64,000 nucleotides of DNA, taken from positions 122,624 to 186,623 of the forward strand of contig NZ_KE695649.1 in NCBI RefSeq assembly GCF_000454065.1, written 5' to 3'. Position 1 is the first letter of the stretch. Each line of letters starts with the position of its first letter. Below the pieces are notes generated by a model. That model was not told where the DNA came from and did not search any database. It worked only from the letters and a program-made list of their open reading frames with translations. The DNA is from Brevibacillus thermoruber 423. GTDB taxonomy: Bacteria; Bacillota; Bacilli; Brevibacillales; Brevibacillaceae. Positions 1 to 8,239 of the stretch are shown here, one piece after another. The translations under genes and the position numbers were made by a program.

Positions 1-1
1 C

Positions 2-475
2 ACCTCGCTGATCGGGCTGATCGCCCTGATCGGGGCGACGCTCTGGCTGGCGCTGATTTCGGCGGAAACGCCGCATTGGATGCTGTTTGTGATCACCTTT
101 GTCGTCGGTTTCGGGTTCGGCTTTGCCTTTACCTCGTTTACCGGCGCCGTCCTGTCCGTCGGCTGGAACCTGCGCGGAGCCGCGATGGCGACCAACACCT
201 TGATCCGGACGCTGGGGCAGACGATTGGCATCGCCCTGTTCGGTCTGATGCTCAATCGGTCCATACAGGGCATCCAGGGGACGGAGAGCGTCGACGTCAA
301 CAAGATCCTCAACCCGGAGACGGCCCGGCACTTCCCGCCGGACGTGCTGCAGGCGGCGCGGGAAGCGCTGGCCGGCGGGCTGCATCAGATCTTTGTCGTG
401 TTGGCGCTGCTGACCGTCGTCAGCCTGGTGGTGACGCTGGCGTATCCGCGGCAGGAGCGGCAGGAAGCGGCGTAG
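2..475 (+). CDS. MFS drug exporter, C-terminal part (truncated by window start)
   Basis: The frame is open from the first bases of the window and closes at a TAG, so this is only the last ~157 residues of a longer protein. It shows about three hydrophobic segments, including a glycine/phenylalanine-rich helix (VVGFGFGFAFTSF) and a motif around residues GAAMATNTLIRTLGQTIGIALFG. That pattern is typical of the C-terminal half of 14-helix DHA2 (EmrB/QacA) proton-driven exporters. The protein ends in a short charged tail. The substrate cannot be told. An MFS assignment is fairly safe; the DHA2 subfamily is inferred from this helix motif. Confidence 0.75.
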   Translation, partial: TSLIGLIALIGATLWLALISAETPHWMLFVITFVVGFGFGFAFTSFTGAVLSVGWNLRGAAMATNTLIRTLGQTIGIALFGLMLNRSIQGIQGTESVDVNKILNPETARHFPPDVLQAAREALAGGLHQIFVVLALLTVVSLVVTLAYPRQERQEAA

Positions 476-626
476 CCTGCGGCGCGCGAGGCGAGCTGTG
501 CCGATCGGGAAGCGGCGCGTACCGCCCGGCGGCCGTTGGCGGCAGGACGGGTCGGATGCTCGGGCCGGCGGGTTAAGCGGCAGCGGCGGCGGACATACTG
601 AAGGTAGTCCAACAGAAGGAGGAAGG

Positions 627-983
627 ATGCTGGTGGCCGGTTTGCTCGTAAAGCTGTTCGTCTGCCCGGCGGTGGTCGTCCTCGCCGATGCCCTGTTCCC
701 GGAGTTGAATTACGCCTCCCTCTATCAGTCGATCGGCGTGGGACTGTTTTTCGCCATCGCCGGACACGTGCTGGAATTGTTTCTGCTGAGGCCCGGCACC
801 TTGTGGCTGAGTACGGCGGTCGATTTTATCGCCGCCTTCCTCATCGTCAACCTGAGCGCCTTTGTCCTGCCCGGGGCGCGGATCGTCCCCATCGGCGCCG
901 GTTTTGCCGCCATCCTGCTCGGCGTGGCCGAATACCTGCAGCACCTCTGGCTGATCAGGAGCGGACGCGCGGAAAAGGCGTGA
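627..983 (+). CDS. Small four-helix membrane protein, DUF2512 (YndM)-like
   Basis: This 118-residue protein has four predicted membrane helices separated by very short loops and a basic C-terminal tail. The length and the pattern (LVKLF near the start, a central GHVLELFLLRPG loop, then a DF..AFLIVNL helix) resemble the DUF2512/YndM family of Bacillota, whose function is unknown. I chose the ATG at 627 because AGAAGGAGGAAGG lies just upstream; the open frame continues further upstream but without hydrophobic or conserved sequence. A strong terminator follows directly, so it is probably transcribed alone or as the last gene after the MFS exporter. Confidence 0.6.
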   Translation: MLVAGLLVKLFVCPAVVVLADALFPELNYASLYQSIGVGLFFAIAGHVLELFLLRPGTLWLSTAVDFIAAFLIVNLSAFVLPGARIVPIGAGFAAILLGVAEYLQHLWLIRSGRAEKA

Positions 984-991
984 CATGCGAT

Positions 992-1032
992 GCCCCCGGA
1001 AATGCCGCGATGGCTTTCCGAGGGGCTTTTTT
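992..1032 (+). terminator. Rho-independent terminator after the DUF2512-like gene
   Basis: The arms GCCCCCGGAAA and TTTCCGAGGGGC pair with a single bulged A around a 12-base loop and are followed by six T residues. Confidence 0.9.
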
Positions 1033-1185
1033 GCCGGTCGGCCCCGAAACCTCCTGTCGGACGGGAAGCGCCGCCGCTCGCGGCAGCCGTTGTGAACCGC
1101 CGCCTATATGATCCATCCCGCCCCGGGAGATGGAGAAGGTGCCAAAAGGGGACGCGGCGCTTTGACAGGAGACGGCGGTCGGGAT

Positions 1186-2166
1186 ATGCTACAAGTTGGA
1201 GAGGCAAAAGGGAAATGGCGGGAGAAATGGGGGATGGTGGTGCGGGCTATTGTGCTGGGCGTTGTGGCTTCCTTCTTTTTTGCCTTTACGTTTGTGCTCA
1301 ACCGGGCGATGGATCTGGCAGGAGGCAGTTGGATCTGGAGTTCCTCGCTTCGCTATTTGTTCATGGTCCCGTTTCTGCTGGCGATCGTCTGGCTGCGCGG
1401 CAATCTGCGCCCGCTGTGGCGGGAGATGAGGGCCAGACCGTGGGCGTGGCTGGTCTGGAGCTTCGTCGGATTCGGGCTGTTTTACGGTCCGCTCAGTTTT
1501 GCCGCCGCGTACGGTCCGGGCTGGCTGATCGCCGGCACGTGGCAGGTGACCATCGTCGCCGGTTCGCTGCTTGTTCCGTTTTTGGGTCAGAAAATTCCGT
1601 ACAAGGGACTGGCCGTATCCCTGATCATCCTGGCCGGGGTGGCCCTGATGCAGATGGAGCACGCGAAGGCGCTCGGGGTCAAGGAGGCGCTGTACGGGAT
1701 CGTGCCGGTTGTCGTCGCCGCGTTTGCCTATCCGCTCGGCAACCGCAAGATGATGGAAATTACCCGGGGGCGACTTGACGCCTACCAGCGGGTGCTGGGC
1801 ATGACGCTGGCCAGCATCCCGCTATGGCTGCTGCTGGCAGTCTGGGGAGCGGCGGCGGAGGGACTGCCCAGCGTCAGCCAGACGGTGCAGTCCCTGATCG
1901 TGGCGGTGACGTCCGGGATCGTGGCGACGGTGCTGTTTTTTCAGGCCACCGACTTGTCCAAGGGCAGTCCCGGGCGTATGGCCGCGGTGGAAGCCACGCA
2001 GGCGGGCGAAGTGGTGTTTGCCGTGCTGCTGGAAGTGCTCCTGCTGTCCGCGCCGCTGCCGGGGGCATGGTCGTGGGCCGGAATGCTGCTGGTCGTCGGC
2101 GGCATGGCGCTGCACAGCCGGGTCTCTCACAAAAAAGAATCGGCTTGTCAACCCATTGAAAAATAG
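1186..2166 (+). CDS. DMT-superfamily efflux transporter (multidrug resistance efflux/EamA-like)
   Basis: About ten membrane helices in two five-helix halves make this a drug/metabolite transporter superfamily member of the inner membrane. The N-terminal stretch VVASFFFAFTFVLNRAM and the SLRYLFMVPFL helix match the multidrug resistance efflux branch (PF13536-like) better than classic RhaT/EamA proteins. The start is uncertain: ATG 1186 has AGGAG about 13 bases upstream, ATG 1234 sits just before the first helix behind a G-run, and an earlier ATG at 1108 has no ribosome binding site. The substrate is unknown. It ends in a charged, cytosolic tail, and no terminator follows before the oxidase promoter region. 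Confidence 0.75.
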   Translation: MLQVGEAKGKWREKWGMVVRAIVLGVVASFFFAFTFVLNRAMDLAGGSWIWSSSLRYLFMVPFLLAIVWLRGNLRPLWREMRARPWAWLVWSFVGFGLFYGPLSFAAAYGPGWLIAGTWQVTIVAGSLLVPFLGQKIPYKGLAVSLIILAGVALMQMEHAKALGVKEALYGIVPVVVAAFAYPLGNRKMMEITRGRLDAYQRVLGMTLASIPLWLLLAVWGAAAEGLPSVSQTVQSLIVAVTSGIVATVLFFQATDLSKGSPGRMAAVEATQAGEVVFAVLLEVLLLSAPLPGAWSWAGMLLVVGGMALHSRVSHKKESACQPIEK

Positions 2167-2464
2167 TTTCACAAAATTGTTCATAAATTTGTTAACAGAT
2201 TTATTCCAAATGGCATGGGAGCTTCCAAGAAAATTATGTATACTTAAGAGGTTACCAGTCGAGGTAGGTGTAGGGAATGGCCCTTACTCTATTTGTTTGT
2301 CGCGCTCTCCGGTTGCTAATACTTTTCAGCTTTGGGTATCATAGTGGAGGATAGCAGCAGGCGGAGTGATCGTTGACAGACAAAAGAGTACGAATAAACA
2401 TTCGGCTGCACGGCAGGTTGCGGGCGGAATGTTACCAACACGAAAGAAAGAGGGGTTCAATGGT
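2167..2464 (+). promoter_or_regulatory. A+T-rich regulatory region upstream of the caa3 oxidase operon
   Basis: This ~300-base gap is clearly richer in A+T than its surroundings in its first 90 bases. It holds TTTCACAAA (2167-2175) and TTCATAAAT (2180-2188), both resembling the reverse complement of ResD boxes (TTTGTGAA type), and a TATACT element at 2239-2244 with no good -35. A TTGACA at 2374-2379 lacks a convincing -10. A 25-codon hydrophobic open frame starts at ATG 2277. Regulation by a ResD-like protein is inferred from the box similarity and the known control of Bacillus cta genes. Confidence 0.4.
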
Positions 2465-3508
2465 ATGAAGAGTTGGCAACAGTTTTGGCGTCAGCTTTTC
2501 CTGTTTGGGTTGCTGGCGCTGACACTAACCGGTTGCGGCATACAAGAGCTCTCCGCGCTCAAGCCGCAGGGGCCGGTTGCAGCAATGCAGTTCGATCTGA
2601 TGAAGTTGTCCTTCTCCATCATGATCGGCGTCTTTATCGTTGTTATTCTGATCTTGACCTATGTCCTTATCCGTTATCGCAAACGTCCGGGACAAGAGGG
2701 CATTCCGAAACAGGTGGAAGGCAGCCACACGCTGGAGATCCTATGGACGGCCATTCCGTTCCTGCTTCTGATCATCATGGCTATCCCGACGGTCACCACC
2801 GGCTTTGCTCTTTCCAAAGAATACGATAATAAGGAAGCGCTTCAAGTGAACGTAACCGCTCACCAGTTCTGGTGGGAGTTCGAGTATCCGGATCTCGGTG
2901 TAGCTACCGCGCAAGACCTGGTGCTGCCGGTGGGCAAAAAGGTTCAATTCACCCTGAACTCCGCCGACGTGATCCACGCGTTCTGGATTCCGGCGCTGGG
3001 CGGTAAAATCGACACCAACCCGGGCCTGGAAAACAAAATGTGGCTGCAGGCCGACAGAACCGGCACCTTCTACGGCAAATGCGCCGAACTGTGCGGGGCG
3101 TCCCATGCTCTGATGGACTTCAAAGTGGAAGTAATGGAGCAGGCCGACTTCGACAAGTGGGCACAGAAGATGAAAACCGTGCAGTCTGCCGATCCGAAGA
3201 AGGCTACCGCCAGTGCCGCAGAAGGCCAAGCCATTTTCGAAAAGAGCTGTTTGGGCTGCCACGCTGTAGCGGGCAAAGGCGGAAAACTGGGTCCGAACCT
3301 GACCAACTTTGCTGACCGCATGCGCGTGGCGGGCATCAAGCCGAACGAGCGTAAATACCTTGAGGAATGGCTGAAAGACCCGCAAAAAATGAAGCCGGGC
3401 AACAACATGCCAAACCTGAACCTGAGCGACGACCAAGTGAACGCACTGGTTGATTACCTGTACACCCTCAGTGTGAAGGACGAAGTGAAGGACGAAAACA
3501 AACAGTAA
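2465..3508 (+). CDS. ctaC: Cytochrome c oxidase subunit II with fused cytochrome c (caa3 type), lipoprotein
   Basis: CtaC receives electrons and passes them through its CuA centre to subunit I at the outer membrane face. The 347-residue protein has a lipoprotein signal with lipobox LTGC (Cys24), two membrane helices (about residues 47-68 and 87-107), and a cupredoxin domain with CuA ligands His171, Cys206, Cys210, His214 and Met217 (CAELCGASHALM). A C-terminal cytochrome c domain carries the heme motif CLGCH at Cys262-His266. The fusion defines the caa3 type and lets the oxidase take electrons directly from the bc complex or a small cytochrome. The start at 2465 puts the signal peptide at the N terminus and has AGAGGGG upstream. 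It is the first gene of ctaCDEF. Confidence 0.97.
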   Translation: MKSWQQFWRQLFLFGLLALTLTGCGIQELSALKPQGPVAAMQFDLMKLSFSIMIGVFIVVILILTYVLIRYRKRPGQEGIPKQVEGSHTLEILWTAIPFLLLIIMAIPTVTTGFALSKEYDNKEALQVNVTAHQFWWEFEYPDLGVATAQDLVLPVGKKVQFTLNSADVIHAFWIPALGGKIDTNPGLENKMWLQADRTGTFYGKCAELCGASHALMDFKVEVMEQADFDKWAQKMKTVQSADPKKATASAAEGQAIFEKSCLGCHAVAGKGGKLGPNLTNFADRMRVAGIKPNERKYLEEWLKDPQKMKPGNNMPNLNLSDDQVNALVDYLYTLSVKDEVKDENKQ

Positions 3509-3550
3509 GCGACCGTCATGAGGCAGTGACGCTAAAAAGGAGGTAAAACC

Positions 3551-5395
3551 GTGTCTGCACATGCTTCTCATGCACCAAAGCGGTCAGGGCTGTGGGATTG
3601 GCTCACGACAGTGGACCACAAGAAAATCGCGATCCTGTACCTGATTGCCGGCGGCCTTTTTTTCCTGGCCGGCGGAATTGAGGCCCTGCTGATTCGTTTG
3701 CAATTGATGTATCCGGAGCTTTCCGTCGTCGGGGCCAAGACGTTTAACGAACTGATTACCATGCACGGTACCACGATGATCTTCCTGGCGGTCATGCCAG
3801 TGATTTTTGCCCTGATGAACGCGGTTGTTCCGCTGCAAATCGGTGCGCGCGACGTTGCGTTCCCGTTCGTCAACGCACTCGGTTTCTGGCTCTTTTTCTT
3901 CGGGGGCGTGCTTCTGAACACCAGTTGGTTTTTGGGCGGTGCGCCTGACGCCGGCTGGACGTCCTACACGACCCTGGCCCTCAACCAATTCAGCGGCCGC
4001 GGCATTGACTTCTACGTGCTCGGCCTGCAGATCGCCGGTCTGGGTACCCTGATCGGTGGGATCAACTTCCTGGTGACGATCATCAACATGCGCGCGCCGG
4101 GCATGACCTTCATGCGCATGCCGCTGTTCACCTGGACGTCCTTCGTGACTTCCGGCTTGATTCTGTTCGCGTTCCCGGCGATCACCGTCGGTCTGGTGCT
4201 GTTGATGTTCGACCGCCTGTTCGGGGGCAACTTCTTTAACCCGGATGCCGGCGGTAACATTCTGATCTGGCAGCACCTGTTCTGGATCTTCGGTCACCCC
4301 GAAGTGTACATCCTGATTCTGCCTGCGTTTGGTATCATCTCTGAAGTCGTTAGTACATTCTCGAAAAAGCGTCTGTTTGGTTACAGCTCCATGGTATTCG
4401 CGACCGCGCTGATCGGTTTCCTCGGCTTCATGGTGTGGGCGCACCACATGTTCACCACCGGCATGGGGCCGATTGCCAACACGCTGTTCGGTCTGGCGAC
4501 CATGTTGATCGCGGTGCCGACCGGTATCAAAATCTTCAACTGGCTGTTCACCATGTGGGGCGGTCAAATCCGCTTCACCACGGCAAACCTGTTCGCCGTC
4601 GGGTTCATTCCGACCTTCACCATCGGCGGTATGACCGGTGTGATGCTGGCGATTCCGCCGGCTGACTACCAATACCACGACAGCTATTTCGTCGTGGCGC
4701 ACTTCCACTACGTAATCGTAGGCGGTCTCGTATTCGGTCTGTTTGCCGGCCTCTACTACTGGTGGCCGAAAATGTTCGGCAAGATGCTGAACGAAACGCT
4801 CGGGAAATGGAACTTCTGGACGTTCTTCGTCGGGTTCCACCTGACCTTCTTCCCGCAGCACTTCCTGGGTCTGATGGGGATGCCGCGCCGCGTCTTCACC
4901 TACCTGGCCGGCCAAGGTCTGGAACTGGGCAACTTCATCAGTACGATCGGCGTGTTTGGCATGAGCATCGGTACGATTCTGTTCCTGGTGAACGTCGCCG
5001 TTACCGCGAAGAGCGGCAAACGCGCTCCGGCCGACCCGTGGGATGGCCGCACGCTGGAATGGTCGATTCCGTCTCCGCCGCCGGAGTACAACTTTGCGCA
5101 AACGCCGCTGGTACGCGGTCTGGACGCGCTGTGGGTAGAAAAAATGGCGGGGAACAAAGGCATGACCCCGGCCGAACCGCTGGGCTCCATCCACATGCCG
5201 TCCGGTTCCTTCCTGCCGTTCGTCATGTCTGTGGGGCTGTTTATCGCCGGTTTCGGGTTCATGTATCACAACTACGTGGTCGTCGTCATCGGCTTGGCGA
5301 TCAACTTTGCGTGCATGCTGCTGCGTTCGCTGACAGACGACCCCGGCTATCACATTGAACCGGACGAGATCGAAGAGAAGGGGGTTAAGGCGTAA
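3551..5395 (+). CDS. ctaD: Cytochrome c oxidase subunit I
   Basis: CtaD is the catalytic, proton-pumping subunit that reduces O2 at a heme a3-CuB centre. The 614-residue protein has about 12-14 membrane helices. Visible ligand motifs are ITMHGTTM (low-spin heme His), FGHPEVYILILP (CuB His and the cross-linked Tyr), AHHMFTTG (two CuB His) and AHFHYVIVGG (heme a3 and heme a His). It begins at GTG 3551 with AAAGGAGG seven bases upstream, and its TAATG end overlaps the start of ctaE, indicating translational coupling. The length agrees with Bacillus CtaD. Confidence 0.98.
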   Translation: MSAHASHAPKRSGLWDWLTTVDHKKIAILYLIAGGLFFLAGGIEALLIRLQLMYPELSVVGAKTFNELITMHGTTMIFLAVMPVIFALMNAVVPLQIGARDVAFPFVNALGFWLFFFGGVLLNTSWFLGGAPDAGWTSYTTLALNQFSGRGIDFYVLGLQIAGLGTLIGGINFLVTIINMRAPGMTFMRMPLFTWTSFVTSGLILFAFPAITVGLVLLMFDRLFGGNFFNPDAGGNILIWQHLFWIFGHPEVYILILPAFGIISEVVSTFSKKRLFGYSSMVFATALIGFLGFMVWAHHMFTTGMGPIANTLFGLATMLIAVPTGIKIFNWLFTMWGGQIRFTTANLFAVGFIPTFTIGGMTGVMLAIPPADYQYHDSYFVVAHFHYVIVGGLVFGLFAGLYYWWPKMFGKMLNETLGKWNFWTFFVGFHLTFFPQHFLGLMGMPRRVFTYLAGQGLELGNFISTIGVFGMSIGTILFLVNVAVTAKSGKRAPADPWDGRTLEWSIPSPPPEYNFAQTPLVRGLDALWVEKMAGNKGMTPAEPLGSIHMPSGSFLPFVMSVGLFIAGFGFMYHNYVVVVIGLAINFACMLLRSLTDDPGYHIEPDEIEEKGVKA

Positions 5396-6021
5396 TGGCT
5401 ACACATCACGTACACGCGGTTCTGCCTGACGAACCGGAAAAAGCCACCCTGGAAGGGAAGAACAAGATCCTCGGCTTCTGGCTCTTCCTCGGCGGGGAAA
5501 CCGTTCTCTTCGGTTCGCTGTTCGCGACGTTTATCGCTCTGCGCGACCAGACCAACGGCGGACCTTCTTCGCAGCAGCTCTTTGACATGCCGCTCGTGGC
5601 GATTGCGACGCTGCTGCTCTTGACCAGTTCGCTCACCAGCGTGTTTGCGGTGCTGGCGATGCACAAGAAAAACCTGAAACAGGTGCAGGCCTGGCTGACC
5701 GTGACGGTCCTGCTCGGTCTCGGCTTCCTCGGCCTGGAGATTTACGAGTTCATGCACTACTACCATGAAGGACACAAGATTTCGTCCAGCGCGTTTGGTT
5801 CGGCGTTCTACACGTTGGTTGGCTTCCACGGAGGCCACGTGCTGTTCGGGATTCTCTGGATCGTCACCCTGCAGTTGGCGGCCGTCAAAAAAGGCCTGAC
5901 CGTGGTGACCGCTCCGAAGTTTTACGTCGCCAGCCTGTACTGGCACTTCATCGACGTCGTGTGGGTGTTCATTTTTACCGTGGTCTATCTCATGGGCATG
6001 ATCGGTGGAAAGGTGGGATAA
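5395..6021 (+). CDS. ctaE: Cytochrome c oxidase subunit III
   Basis: CtaE stabilises the oxidase core and its oxygen channel in the membrane. The 208-residue protein has five membrane helices, as in the short Bacillus form. Conserved stretches include KILGFWLFLGGETVLFGSLFATF, the EFMHYYHEGH loop and the FHGGHVLFG motif near the end. Its ATG overlaps the stop codon of ctaD (TAATG). It ends three bases before ctaF. Confidence 0.96.
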   Translation: MATHHVHAVLPDEPEKATLEGKNKILGFWLFLGGETVLFGSLFATFIALRDQTNGGPSSQQLFDMPLVAIATLLLLTSSLTSVFAVLAMHKKNLKQVQAWLTVTVLLGLGFLGLEIYEFMHYYHEGHKISSSAFGSAFYTLVGFHGGHVLFGILWIVTLQLAAVKKGLTVVTAPKFYVASLYWHFIDVVWVFIFTVVYLMGMIGGKVG

Positions 6022-6024
6022 GCG

Positions 6025-6342
6025 ATGGGAGCACATACGCACAATGAAGAAGTACGCAAGCCCAAAGTGAAAAAGGAAAGCGCGAAGAACCACATTGTGG
6101 CCTTTATCGCTTCCCTCGTGCTCACCGCCCTGGCTTTCGTCGCAGTCGCTTATGAGGTGGTGCCGAGCGGATTTACCGTACCCTTTATCGTCGGACTGGC
6201 GTTTGTCCAGGCGCTCTTCCAGTTGTTCTTCTGGATGCACATGGACCAAAAGGGGCATGAGTTTGCCCGCATCTCGATCTTTGCCGGCCTGTTCTTCGTG
6301 CTGGCAGCCGTGATCGTGTTCGTGTTCTGGGTGTGGGTGTAA
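6025..6342 (+). CDS. ctaF: Cytochrome c oxidase subunit IV
   Basis: This 105-residue protein has a charged cytosolic N terminus followed by three membrane helices, with the sequence LAFVQALFQLFFWMHMDQKGHEFA characteristic of bacterial cytochrome oxidase subunit IV (COX4_pro family). It is a small accessory subunit that supports assembly of the CuB centre. An AAAGGTGGG site lies in the end of ctaE. A terminator follows at once, closing the ctaCDEF unit. Confidence 0.93.
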   Translation: MGAHTHNEEVRKPKVKKESAKNHIVAFIASLVLTALAFVAVAYEVVPSGFTVPFIVGLAFVQALFQLFFWMHMDQKGHEFARISIFAGLFFVLAAVIVFVFWVWV

Positions 6343-6356
6343 AAACAGAAACAGAA

Positions 6357-6389
6357 AGAAGGGCAGACTTCTTGGTCTGCCCTTTTTTT
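6357..6389 (+). terminator. Terminator of ctaCDEF
   Basis: GGGCAGAC and GTCTGCCC form a perfect stem around TTCTTG, preceded by AAGAA and followed by seven T residues. Confidence 0.95.
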
Positions 6390-6522
6390 GCGCATCCGCA
6401 AGGGGATGACGAGTTCACCAAGGGAGCGCAAGCGGTGGCAAACAGGCTGACGCGCTGCTAACAGCCGAATATTTGTCCGAGTTTGTTCATTTTTACAAGA
6501 GGAAGAAAGCGCAAATCAGCGG

Positions 6523-6528
6523 TATAAT
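6523..6528 (+). promoter_or_regulatory. Candidate -10 element for ctaG
   Basis: A perfect TATAAT lies 50 bases before ctaG, but no -35 is visible at a 16-18 base spacing. TTTACA at 6492-6497 is too far upstream, so this is tentative. Confidence 0.35.
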
Positions 6529-6577
6529 GGAGTTTGAATGAAGGGCACCCTTTCTAGTAGGAAAGGAGACGGGATTC

Positions 6578-7480
6578 ATGCATAACCACCATCAGCATCA
6601 CAACGCGTCCGATACGGGAATCGGCCCTTTTTCCGATCTGTGGAATCCGGAAGTCCTGCTGATCACGCTGCTCTTGGTCGTCCTGTACTTCCTGGTGACC
6701 GGACCGCTGCGCAGCCGCTTTGCCGGCGCAGAGCCGGCGACCGGGAAACAACAGACCATCTTTGTCCTGGCGATGGTGATCCTGTACGCGGCAGCGGGAA
6801 GTCCGATCAACTACCTGGGGCACCATTACCTGTTCAGCATGCACATGCTGCAGATGGCTCTGCTGTTCATTGCGCTGCCGCCGATGATCATGCTGGGCAT
6901 TCCGGGCTGGCTGTGGGCCGTCATTTTCCGCAACCGGGGGGTGCGTGCCGTCCTTCGTTTCTGTACCCGACCGGTGGTAGCGGCGCTTCTCTTCAACAGC
7001 CTGCTTTCCTTTTATCACTTTCCGGCGATTCTGGACTATGCGGCCCAGAACCACAATTGGATGAACGCCATTCACGCGGTAATCTTTCTCGCCGCCTTCT
7101 GCATGTGGTGGCCGATCGTGAGCCCGCTTCCCGTGCAGGAGAAACCGTTGGAAGGGCTGCGGAAAGTGGCGTATCTGTTCCTCAATGGCGTCTTGATTAC
7201 GCCGTCCTGTGCCCTGATCATTTTCGCGGGCGAACCGCTTTATCACAGCTACATGAATGCGCCGCTACTGTTTCCGGGCCATACCGCCTTCGAGGACCAG
7301 CGCCTGGGCGGCATCATCATGAAGCTGGTGCAGGAAGGGGTATACAGCTCGGTGCTGGCGTACATCTTCTTCCGATGGTATAAACAGGAGAAACAGAACG
7401 ATTTGCCAATGGACCAGCAGACGCCCGGACCACAATTGGGTGATCTGGCTGCGTCCGGCGCCGACAAGGGAAACGCGTAA
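6578..7480 (+). CDS. ctaG: Cytochrome c oxidase assembly factor CtaG
   Basis: The Bacillota CtaG (caa3_CtaG family) is a membrane protein needed for formation of active caa3 oxidase, probably in copper delivery to CuB; it is unrelated to the proteobacterial CtaG/Cox11. The 300-residue protein starts with a histidine-rich segment (MHNHHQHHN) and has about seven membrane helices, with the motif HYLFSMHMLQMALLF and paired histidines that could hold metal. AAAGGAG lies 12 bases before the ATG. It follows the ctaCDEF terminator and probably forms an operon with the next gene. Confidence 0.93.
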   Translation: MHNHHQHHNASDTGIGPFSDLWNPEVLLITLLLVVLYFLVTGPLRSRFAGAEPATGKQQTIFVLAMVILYAAAGSPINYLGHHYLFSMHMLQMALLFIALPPMIMLGIPGWLWAVIFRNRGVRAVLRFCTRPVVAALLFNSLLSFYHFPAILDYAAQNHNWMNAIHAVIFLAAFCMWWPIVSPLPVQEKPLEGLRKVAYLFLNGVLITPSCALIIFAGEPLYHSYMNAPLLFPGHTAFEDQRLGGIIMKLVQEGVYSSVLAYIFFRWYKQEKQNDLPMDQQTPGPQLGDLAASGADKGNA

Positions 7481-7516
7481 CAAACAGAGAGAAACGGACG
7501 ATTTGAGGTGTAGGAC

Positions 7517-7975
7517 ATGTCGATCATTCTGCCGACCATCAGCACGTCGTTTATTGCCATCAGCGGCATTCTCGTCGCGTTCGGCTGGTATAACATCCGC
7601 TGCCGCCGGACGGAAACGCACATCAAGCTGATGACATGGGCGGCCATTTTCGCCACCCTCTTCTTTATCACCTACGTGTCTCGCACTGCCTTCGTGGGCA
7701 ATACCCATTTTGGCGGTCCGGACGATATCCGCATCTTCTATCAAATTTTCCTGCTCTTTCACATCGTGTTGGCTACGGTGGGGGGCGTGATGGGGCTGGT
7801 TACCCTCTACTACGGGTACAAAAAGCAGTATGCCAAGCACAAAAAAATCGGCCCCTGGACTTCGGTAGTCTGGTTTGGCTCGGCGATCACGGGCGTAACC
7901 GTATACACCCTGCTGTACCTGATTTATCCGGGCGGAGAGACGGCCGGCGTGCTGGACGTCATCTTCGGCTGGTAA
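7517..7975 (+). CDS. DUF420 membrane protein (YozB/CtaM-like)
   Basis: The 152-residue protein has four membrane helices and the family signature of DUF420, including YVSRTAFVGNTHFGG and IFYQIFLLFHIVLA. Family members sit beside cta genes in Bacillales, and a staphylococcal member (CtaM) has been linked to function of a heme-copper oxidase. The same job here is inferred from the position, 36 bases after ctaG and before ctaB. The start ATG 7517 has GAGGTG upstream. Confidence 0.85.
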   Translation: MSIILPTISTSFIAISGILVAFGWYNIRCRRTETHIKLMTWAAIFATLFFITYVSRTAFVGNTHFGGPDDIRIFYQIFLLFHIVLATVGGVMGLVTLYYGYKKQYAKHKKIGPWTSVVWFGSAITGVTVYTLLYLIYPGGETAGVLDVIFGW

Positions 7976-8089
7976 GCGCATGTTGAAATTTTGTCAAGAA
8001 TGACGTCGTTTTGGACCGGCTTCTTCTGATACAGTAACGGTAGCCGCAGCGAAGCGCGGGGGAGCGGGCACACTCGGGCACCCCGCACG

Positions 8090-8119
8090 TTGACTAGTTT
8101 CGACCTGATTCGCTACAAT
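8090..8119 (+). promoter_or_regulatory. Sigma-A promoter for ctaB
   Basis: TTGACT and TACAAT are spaced by 18 bases, about 120 bases before ctaB. This suggests that heme A synthesis genes are transcribed separately from ctaG. Confidence 0.65.
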
Positions 8120-8239
8120 GTAAGCTGATTTATTCGCCGAAACGAATACGTGTGAGAGATTCGGGCCGCCGCTTCCTCGCTTGAAGCGGTATGCCCTTGT
8201 AAAGGGATGTTTGCACGAATGAGACAGGAGGTACGAAAC

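Noticed and set aside
3584-5353. Long antisense frame of 589 codons opposite ctaD
   Set aside because: The composition is His/Gln/Arg-rich noise and ctaD on the other strand is unmistakable.
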